A DNA stretch of 39,531 nt, from assembly GCA_001579985.1 (NCBI GenBank), contig LRSR01014550.1, positions 1 through 39,531 on the forward strand. The letters are read 5' to 3'. Below, piece after piece: positions 32,502 through 39,531 of this stretch. A model generated the notes under the pieces. That model saw nothing but the letters and a program-made list of their open reading frames with translations. It was not told where the DNA came from and did not search any database. This stretch comes from Hypsibius dujardini. Its lineage: Eukaryota; Tardigrada; Eutardigrada; Parachela; Hypsibiidae. Position numbers and translations under genes: made by a program. The number at the start of each line of letters is the position of its first letter. Within the stretch, counting starts at the first letter, position 1.

Positions 32502-35202
32502 TTGTCTGTCTGTCGTGTCTGTCGGTTTGTCTGTCTGAGTGTTACTCTGTCAGTATGTCTGGTTGATTATCTGTGTCGTGTTTCTTAATTTTTGTGTCTT
32601 CATGTATGTCTTGTCTCTCGATTTCTGACTGCCTTACTGCTCTGTCTGTCTGCCTACCTGTCTGCTGGTTGTCTGTCCTTCGAGCTGTCTGCTTTTGTTG
32701 CGGCTTGTCGGTCGTCTGCCGTTTTTTAGTCTGTTAGTCTGTTAGTTTTTTTAGTTTTTTTATCCTAAGCGGTGTCAGCATTTTGAATTCTCGATTTCCA
32801 TTGACAGGACAACAACGGGATCGTTGAGCTATCCGGCGATGTCGAGCAGCGCAAAAAGTACTCTCACGTTGACTTAATCGTGATGATTGACGGCGCTGAA
32901 TTGGAGCGTGGCGCAGTGACGGCCGGAAACCGTGGTTATTACCTGACCGGGGCCGCAGTCTTCCTCGAGCAGGCGCTGATTCAGCTGGCTTTACGGATGC
33001 TTGACGACAAGGACTACACACCGTTGTACACGCCCTTCTTCATGCGGAAAGAGATTATGCAAGAAGTGGCCCAGCTGTCCCAGTTCGATGAGGAACTCTA
33101 CAAGGCTAGTGTTGTTGGAGTTCATTGAGTGATTGAATAATTAGTTTGTACGAAAGTTACACAGTCCGACAGACAGACGGACAGAAAATAACTAGACAGG
33201 CAAACATATGAACGGTCAGAAAAGCAGAGATGCAGTCAGAAACGGATTTTGTTCAAGCGATTGATCGGTATATTGGCTTCTGAAATTGCTCTCTTTTTTC
33301 AGGTTGTCGGGAAGGGCAGCGAGAACAAGGACGACACGACGGTGGACGAGAAGTACCTGATTGCCACCTCCGAGCAACCGATTGCCGCGTTCCACCGGGA
33401 CGAATGGCTGGCCCCCGAGCAGCTGCCGAAGAGATATGCCGGAATCTCTACATGTTTCCGACAGGAGGTCGGCTCGCACGGTCGTGACACGACCGGAATC
33501 TTCCGCGTCCACCAGTTCGAGAAGGTAAGCAAGTTCGTCTTCGTGGCTGCGCTCGCTGAGCAATCGCACGACAGACAAACAGACAGACAACGAGTTCACC
33601 AGACGCCAGTCAGTCAGCGAAACAAGTAACTAGGGTCGCAGGCGTATACTGACAGGCAGCAAGACTACTAGGCAAAAACTAGTTAGACAGAGAAAGAAGA
33701 GACAGGCAGATAGATGGGGACAGACAAAAAACAGACAGTCAGACACACCTCGCCAGACATACAGACAGTCAGGCACCTAGAAAATGAGACAGAGTCAGCC
33801 TGTCTTCTGTTTCAACAGGTTGAGCAGTTTTGCATCACTTCGCCGCACGATGGAGCTTCATGGCAAATGTTCGAGGAGATGGTCGGCAACGCGAAGGACT
33901 TTTGCAAGGCCCTTGGCATTCCATACCGGGTCGTCAATATTGTCTCCGGTAAGCCTTCGTTGCTTTGAAATTCTCTTTATCCAGGCGCGCTAGTTAACGT
34001 TTTTAATTCACAATTCCCTGCAGGAGCGCTGAACGACGCAGCTTCGAAGAAGCTGGATGTGGAGGCGTGGTTTCCCGGCAGTGGCGCGTTCCGTGAACTG
34101 GTCTCGTGCTCTAACTGTACCGACTACCAGTCCCGTCGGCTGGCCATTCGCTACGGCTTGACCAAGAAGTTGAACGATAAGGTATATACGTGTATATACA
34201 TGTAAATAAATTTTAAATAACAAGTTTAAATAATAAGTTTGTTTATAACATAGAAACTGAAGCGAGATGGAAATTTGAGTCAAACTTGACTGTTCCTCCA
34301 GTATTTATCTTTGTTTATTAATTTCAGATAATTTGATATTATTACTGATAAAACTGTTTTTCTGATTCGCAGTATTAAAAATGAAGATGAAGCTGTTTGC
34401 ACGAAAATGATGACTTCTGTTTTGATTTATTATTTAAATAATGGGAAGGCTGGTTTGAATTTATTATTGGATTATTGTTTGAAAATACGTTTTTTACCGT
34501 TGCCAGTTATCCCCGCTCTACTTGGACCTGTGTGTTCGCGTTCTCGTAATTTTTTAAATAATTCATTAGCATTCTAGAAATTTCAGCCTTTGTCTCGTAT
34601 GTATAGGCCGAACTGGTGCATATGCTGAACGCGACAATGTGCGCCACCACTCGTGTTATTTGTGCGATTCTGGAGAACTTCCAGGATGAGACTGGCGTCA
34701 CCGTGCCGGAAGCCCTTCGTCCGTACATGCCCAAGAGTAAGTTCCCCCGTTGCTGCAGCAGTTGCATTTCTCACAATAATCCTGCTTGAATATATATTCA
34801 GAAAAAATTTTAACGTTTTGAAAGTTATACTTTTAATTTTAAAGATTATATTTTATCTATTTATTTATATTTATTATATATTTTAGTTTTGTTTTATTTT
34901 ATTATCATTTATATATTTTATAGACCTTTCGTTTCATGAAAATACGATACTTGTATTTTAATAGTGAATTTTAATTTGAGCTTGTGTTTTAGTTGAATTC
35001 CTTCCTACACTTTTGTTTAAACAACACAAGCACATAAAGGGTTCTGTCGCATGAAATTGGCTAGGTTTTACAAAATATCTGTGTAGGATACCGGGAAAGG
35101 ATACCGTTTGTCAAGGCGGCGCCGATCGACGAAATCAACAAGAAGGCCGCCGCGACTAAAGTCAAGCCCAATGCGGCCGGAGCGGACGGGAACAAGAAAT
35201 AG
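31402..35202 (+). CDS. SARS1: Cytosolic seryl-tRNA synthetase
   Basis: Ten exons, 31402-31531, 31605-31675, 31747-31839, 32120-32278, 32808-33104, 33303-33524, 33819-33948, 34024-34181, 34607-34736 and 35087-35202, give 501 residues (human 514). The enzyme charges tRNA-Ser (and tRNA-Sec) with serine. Residues 1-150 form the N-terminal tRNA-binding coiled-coil arm, starting [12 protein letters not shown]. The class II core follows: [14 protein letters not shown], motif 1 region [32 protein letters not shown], motif 2 [35 protein letters not shown], and motif 3 region [15 protein letters not shown]. The tail is short and lysine-rich, without the longer vertebrate C-terminal extension. Introns 4 and 5 appear to start with GC rather than GT (GAG/GCACGC and AAG/GCTAGT), which keeps ISDNE-DNN and LYK-VVGKG aligned with the family. 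Confidence 0.96.
32279..32807. repeat. SARS1 intron 4 with (TGTC)n microsatellite
   Basis: A clean TGTC run at about 32457-32500, with degenerate continuation to about 32735, fills most of this intron. Confidence 0.9.
33525..33818. repeat. SARS1 intron 6 with degenerate ACAG repeat
   Basis: Degenerate ACAGACAG units cover about 33570-33790, in opposite orientation to the TGTC tract of intron 4 of the same gene. Confidence 0.7.
34182..34606. other. SARS1 intron 8
   Basis: An AT-rich 425-base intron. I see no gene, hairpin or tandem repeat of note in it. Confidence 0.5.
34737..35086. other. SARS1 intron 9
   Basis: This 350-base intron is strongly AT-rich, with TTTATTTATA-type runs at 34850-34920. 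Nothing else is seen. Confidence 0.5.
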
Positions 35203-35432
35203 ATCTCCAATCATCATCATGTCGGAAGGAATCTTTGTCGTCTAGTTTCCCTTGTACCGGTAGTAGTTAGACTTTGAGATAAGCTGTCAGATATTTAATT
35301 GCAACTTTGTCGCCCTTTTCTACTAAACCCGCTTGAGATGACGCTCTTTTCTTGTCTTCTAATTTCTGGTTTTTCTTGCTGAATGTCAGGTATGTCACTG
35401 TCACGTTGTAACACCATCTTAAGGCCCGTTTA

Positions 35433-36149
35433 TAGTCTGGAGGAAATGCTCTCATGAGAGGAACCTTTCATCCAGCCTACAGTTTCTCGACTATAAACAA
35501 CTCATCCAAATTTGAGATCTTGCCGACTACAAACAATGTCGTGCGATCTCGCGTGAGGTCTCAAATGAGATTGCGTACGTCATGTTTTTCAGATCTCTAG
35601 CCGAGCAATTTTCAAACGTCTCACGGCTGGATTTCTGTACACAATCAATGCTTCGAAGTCCACATGCTTTTCGAGAGTCAATATTTTCAGTTTTCCCTTC
35701 ACTATTGTAATGTACAATTGAAAATCTATTTTCTGGATGTATTTTCCTTTTTGTTCATCCACAGTTGATCGGGACGAGTTGGATTTGGCCCTCGGGAAGG
35801 ATCAACAGGAGACTCCTAGACATCAAATTGTCGCGGTTTTAACTGAAAATTTGCTTAATCAACCAAACATTTTCAAGTGAAATTTGGTTGGAATTTTCGA
35901 GGAAGAAGACAGGGAAGAGAATTATAATTTCGCGTTTCGTTGAGATCCAGCCCGTGCGGTTTATACGACATTGCTTGATTTCTTGCAAAACAATGAGAAT
36001 GCCAGCGTGAGACCTGGAATGAGACATAGCACGCGTAAACAGCGGTTTATCGGCGTGTCTCATCGCGCGTGTCTCATCTCACGTGTCTCATCTCGAGTGT
36101 CTCATCTCACGTCTCTCATCTCGTCTCATCCAGTCGGCTATCCAGACTA
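35433..36149. mobile_element. Candidate non-autonomous DNA element with GTCTC-rich interior
   Basis: TAGTCTGGA at 35433-35441 is repeated in inverted form at 36141-36149. Inside are many copies of TCTCAT/ATGAGA and GAGAC/GTCTC, of the related ACTATAAACAA and CGACTACAAACAA, and a near-tandem array at 36055-36130 with unit GTGTCTCATCTC plus two to three bases. No coding frame is seen. The element boundaries are a guess from the 9-base match. Confidence 0.4.
36055..36130. repeat. Short tandem array, GTGTCTCATCTC unit
   Basis: Five to six imperfect copies of a 14-15 base unit in which GTCTCATC is constant and the following CACGT/CGAGT varies. It lies in the right end of the candidate element at 35433-36149. 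Confidence 0.8.
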
Positions 36150-36798
36150 AATTATTGCCTTTATTGCGTTGGGAAATGCCTGACTGAATTACCGCTGGAG
36201 GAGCTCTTGAAGACTCGATAGACGGAGAGAACAGAAAAATTCGAGCTACTGACTTGACAGATCATTTCTTGGGATTCGGGAGGACCCCATACCAAATCTG
36301 GGATTTTGGCGGGTAAATTGTCACGACAATTTTTCATTTCTATCACCGGAAAGGTCTTAAAATTTCAAAATATGGCAGGCCGTGTGGACACATTGCATAT
36401 CGCGTTAACATCCGAGGAAATCCGGAACCAGATGGCAGGTTCTAACTCGTCTAGCTGTCTTGCCATCTGCAAAAACAATTATGGAAGATGAAATCCCTAG
36501 AACAGATAGTTGAATTAGTTGGCAAAGAAAAAAATCAACTTTAAAACAAATAAAACTCAGGGTACCGTCTGCTGTTGACAAGTGGATCTCAAAATGAGTT
36601 ATCATCATTGCTTTTATTTTAGATACGACTTTCTTTCTTTGAGACCATCAAGCGTAATGATCCAATTCCGCATTCTAGTGAACTGCACAAAATTAGCAAC
36701 AATAAAAACAAGAAGTTTTGCTTTAATTAGGGCTACATGTTTTCCGAAGCCACAATTTTGGTAGGTTCGGCCCACCACACAACGCTGTTGGATGTTTA

Positions 36799-36931
36799 TA
36801 CACGTGGCCGTAAAAGTTAACTAACCGCGTTTGAGCCACTCTTATGCAGCATCTCAACTTCCTCAGCTCTCGGCAGTCAATAGAAAGAGGCTCAAACTTG
36901 GTTATCGCAGCATTGTGGCCACGTGTGTGTA
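36799..36931. mobile_element. Miniature inverted-repeat element, copy 2
   Basis: Arms at 36799-36845 and 36885-36931 pair through ACACGTGGCC, TAACC and TTTGAGCC, with an unpaired patch of about 12 bases between the first two blocks. The ends and the TA flanks resemble the hairpin at 11598-11725, which suggests one family. Confidence 0.5.
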
Positions 36932-37173
36932 CTGTACTGCAGAATGAGCTAATTTTTCGCGTGCGTTGAACGACGTGCTTTGTCTTGTCTTCTTCCTCCA
37001 TTTCTATATTTATTGCGCTTTTTCCCTCCCAACTTTCCGGTCTATTCCGTTAGCAGTTCTGATTTAGTTTTGCATTTTAAATTCGGAAACGTGTTATTTC
37101 ATCAGACTTGAAAGTCTTGAACATTTTGCGTGATCGTTCTCCATTGTCGCCGGCCATTTTCACTCCATTCAAA

Positions 37174-39055
37174 ATGACGGAACACGGCCTTACGGAGGGG
37201 TGCTTGAAGGTGAGGACCGGCGAGATATTTGCTTTAAGAAGTAATTTCACGCGAAAAATTATCTTTCCGGTAAGGTGGAAGCGTTTAAGGATATAGTTTT
37301 GGGCTTGATTGCCGTAAAATTCATCTAGATTGTTCTATTTATTTGCTTCGGTTGATTGATTGAATCGGTTAACTTGCAAGTTGCAGTACAGGTAATTAAT
37401 TGATTGGCTGGATTTGTTTCTTCGCTTCATCTCACGAATGGCTGTGGGGAAAATTCGCCATTCCGGTAGTCTTGTACTTTCATAAATATTTAGCCTTGAG
37501 AAAAATACTTTCTAGGCAGAGAAATAAGGTTTGAGGACCTTAATTTAGGCTGTTTCTCCCGGGAAAGACATTTCAGGTTTGTGTGATTATTGTTGTGGCT
37601 GGTGAATCGATTGACAAGATTGATTGAGCCGGATTGTAATTTCTACCGTAGTGCCACTAAATGTTTCAGTCATGAGATTGTTCCAGGGCTTGTCGTTGCG
37701 TTTGCCAATTCGCAATTCTTCCGTTTGAGGCCAGTGAAAAATTCTATCGGGGTAGCCTGGAAAGAGAATATTAGTTATTATTTATGGGTAAGTTCAAAAG
37801 GCTGATTGATGGATGGAATGAAGCGTTCGCACGCGCTTTTTGTGTACTGCTCTTGTCCTAGTCATTGTTTGATTGACTGATCCAAATAAATCAATCAGTA
37901 CTGCTGATTGATTGATTGTTGCATCTATTAACATTTATTTGTTTTTTATTTAAGATTTACTATTATTTGTGAAGGGAAAGTACTAATGTGTTACTGTTCG
38001 TTCTTATTGACAATAATAAACACATCAAGCACATTATAAAATAGAATTAATATTATTTGTCAAGTGTTGTTTTATTATTTAAGGATTGAGTGGATGAATG
38101 TGGTGTCTCCGTTTGATTGTCTGGTTCGCTAATCTATGTTGCTGTTGCGTTTCAGGCCATCTTGAACGGTACGAAACTGGATGCACCTGTGGTTGTTCAG
38201 CTGTTGGTAAGCTCCTCGGTCCTTTGTACCGTAATGATCACCATTCTCAATTCTTACGTTGTTTCCCTTCTTCGTCTTCAGGACCACCGTGTGATTAACA
38301 ATAACAACAACACCGGACAGGCGGCACAGACCAAACGCTTCCGGCTCAGTCTGAATGACGGACGCAACTCTTTCACATGTAAGCGATACAGACATAGATC
38401 ATGAAAGACACACAACCATGCAGGTACTTTGGACGACAGAGACAAGGAGGCACAGCAGAATACGCAAGACAGGCAAATGCAAGCAGATAGGCAGACGGTC
38501 CAGCAGACAGAGACAGATAGACTTACTGATTGACTGACTGATTGACTGACAGATAGACTGACTGACTGACTGACTGGTAGGCAGATAAATAAACAGATAG
38601 AGATACACAGACAGAGACAGGCAGACAGACAAAGAATGCGCCAAGCTGGTACATAAACAGATTGGCAAATTTATTTCGTTGTTAAAATTGTTCTTCATTA
38701 TTTCTCACCACAAGACGCCATGATTGGAAACCAGCTGAACGATGCGATGGAGCGGGGTGATTTTCCAAACTACTCCGTCATCACAATCTCTAAGCACGTC
38801 TGCAACAGCCAAGGCCAGCCGGGCCAGCAGAAGTAAGCCAGCTCTTACGTTTCGCAGGGAAAATTTGTACAGTACTAGTATATTTTTTCGTGGTTCGTTT
38901 TAAACGCCCAGTTCTCTCCTGCGTGTTGTGTAGGAAAGTTCTCATCATCCTAGACATGACACTGAAGACGCCGGGTGACCAAGTCGGCGGCAAGTTGGGC
39001 GATCCGCAACCGCTGAATGACTTGGGCAACAACCCGGCAGGAAACGCTGCTCCTC
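37174..39055 (+). CDS. RPA1: Replication protein A 70 kDa subunit, N-terminal part (gene continues past the window)
   Basis: Five exons, 37174-37209, 38156-38206, 38282-38378, 38715-38832 and 38934-39055, join in phase to 141 codons and end in phase 1 at a GTACGC donor, so at least one more exon lies to the right. RPA1 is the large subunit of the single-stranded DNA-binding heterotrimer used in replication and repair. The N-terminal OB fold (protein interaction domain) is recognisable: MTEHGLTEGCLK, AILNGTKLDAPVVVQLL, KRFRLSLNDGRNSFTYAM, IGNQLNDAMERG, VITISKHVCNS and KKVLIILDM, followed by GDPQPLND at the start of the linker. Human RPA1 has the same order, including the RFRL-SDG motif. The DNA-binding domains are beyond the window. 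The asparagine run NNNNNT (exon 3) is an insertion relative to human. Confidence 0.9.
37210..38155. other. RPA1 intron 1
   Basis: A 946-base intron with TGATTGATTG units near 37350 and 37895-37918. A frame at 37590-37805 has no recognisable content and is probably chance. A long first intron directly after a 12-codon first coding exon is ordinary. Confidence 0.55.
38379..38714. repeat. RPA1 intron 3 with ACAG and TGAC repeats
   Basis: Degenerate ACAG units at 38500-38640 include a run of ACTG at 38528-38576. Repeat-derived frames on the minus strand read as S/V/L/Q runs. Confidence 0.75.
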
Positions 39056-39531
39056 GTACGCGATAATTTCTCATCTGAATGTCATTTATCTGTCTCGATA
39101 GGGAAATATGAATATGTCTGCATTGTCTGTGTCTCTTTGTCCGAACAACATACTTCTCTGAATTGGCTATCCGACTGATTATTTGCCTGCTACGTTTTGT
39201 GACTGACGCATTGTCTTTGTGTCTGTTCGTTTGTCTATGACTATGTGCATAAATGTCTGACTCTATTCTTGACTGTCTCTCGGATTGATTATTTGGAATT
39301 TGGATGTCGTCTGACCGAGTCTGGTCTGCCCCAATAACATATGGCTAGTATCTCTGTCTGAGTGCCTGTGTGCATGTGTAAATCCTTGTCTGGCTATTTG
39401 TCTGATCTGAGTCTTTGTTGGATTGATCCATCTGATTGATTATTTGTCTACCTTCGTGTTTGACTGACCGTATGTGTTTGTGAATGTTTGTTTGAGAATC
39501 CGACCCTTTGACTGACTATCTGTCTGAGGGA
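39056..39531. repeat. RPA1 intron 5 (partial) with degenerate TGTCTG repeat
   Basis: The right edge is intron sequence of scattered CTGTCTGT, TGACTGAC and ATTATTTG units. No exon is visible before the window ends. Confidence 0.65.

Larger units (their letters stand above)
35203..37173. other. SARS1-RPA1 intergenic region
   Basis: Nearly 2 kb without a supportable gene. It holds two candidate mobile elements (35433-36149 and 36799-36931, listed separately) and, at the right end, the RPA1 promoter and leader. Short frames here show no recognisable content. Confidence 0.5.

Overview
This window is a stretch of animal nuclear genome. The genes are intron-rich (47 coding introns can be placed), have GT-AG junctions, AATAAA-type polyadenylation signals and metazoan housekeeping or ciliary products. 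A ciliary DM10 protein (EFHC family), a tubulin-binding TPPP and a selenophosphate synthetase point to a ciliated animal that may keep selenium metabolism. Long introns filled with degenerate (TGTC)n/(GACA)n and (TGAT)n tetranucleotide tracts, and the lack of any vertebrate or insect signature, make a lophotrochozoan such as a flatworm my preferred guess. The taxon is not proven by the sequence.

Layout, left to right. 1-3600: two tandem same-strand copies of a gene family I do not recognise; the first copy is cut by the window edge. 3937-5106: TPPP (p25-alpha), 4 exons, +. 6016-8957: selenophosphate synthetase, 7 exons, -, convergent with TPPP. 9410-10899: ribosomal protein eS7 (RPS7), +, divergent from the synthetase and separated from it by a short shared promoter region. 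11948-19857: PAT1/PATL1 mRNA-decay factor, 15 exons, +. 20973-21126: assembly gap of Ns. 21636-25913: EFHC-type protein with three DM10 domains, 7 exons, +. 26309-30274: unrecognised 438-residue protein, 4 exons, +. 31402-35202: cytosolic seryl-tRNA synthetase, 10 exons, +. 37174 to the right edge: the first five exons of RPA1 (replication protein A large subunit), +.

The genes do not form a pathway. They are mostly independent housekeeping genes: translation (RPS7, SARS1), mRNA decay (PATL1), replication and repair (RPA1), selenium (SEPHS), and microtubule or cilium (TPPP, EFHC). All exon joins were made by matching splice phase and, where the family is known, protein conservation. They were not checked against transcripts.

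Accessory interest lies in the introns and spacers. There are several unrelated inverted-repeat elements that look like miniature DNA transposons, including a two-copy family ending in CACGTGGC. Tetranucleotide arrays occur in many long introns. Two apparent GC-AG introns sit in the seryl-tRNA synthetase gene. The synthetase for selenophosphate carries cysteine at the catalytic position. Two gene families (the tandem pair and the 26.3-30.3 kb gene) are not recognised. I found no CRISPR, operon, prokaryotic or viral system here, and no confidently new multi-gene system.
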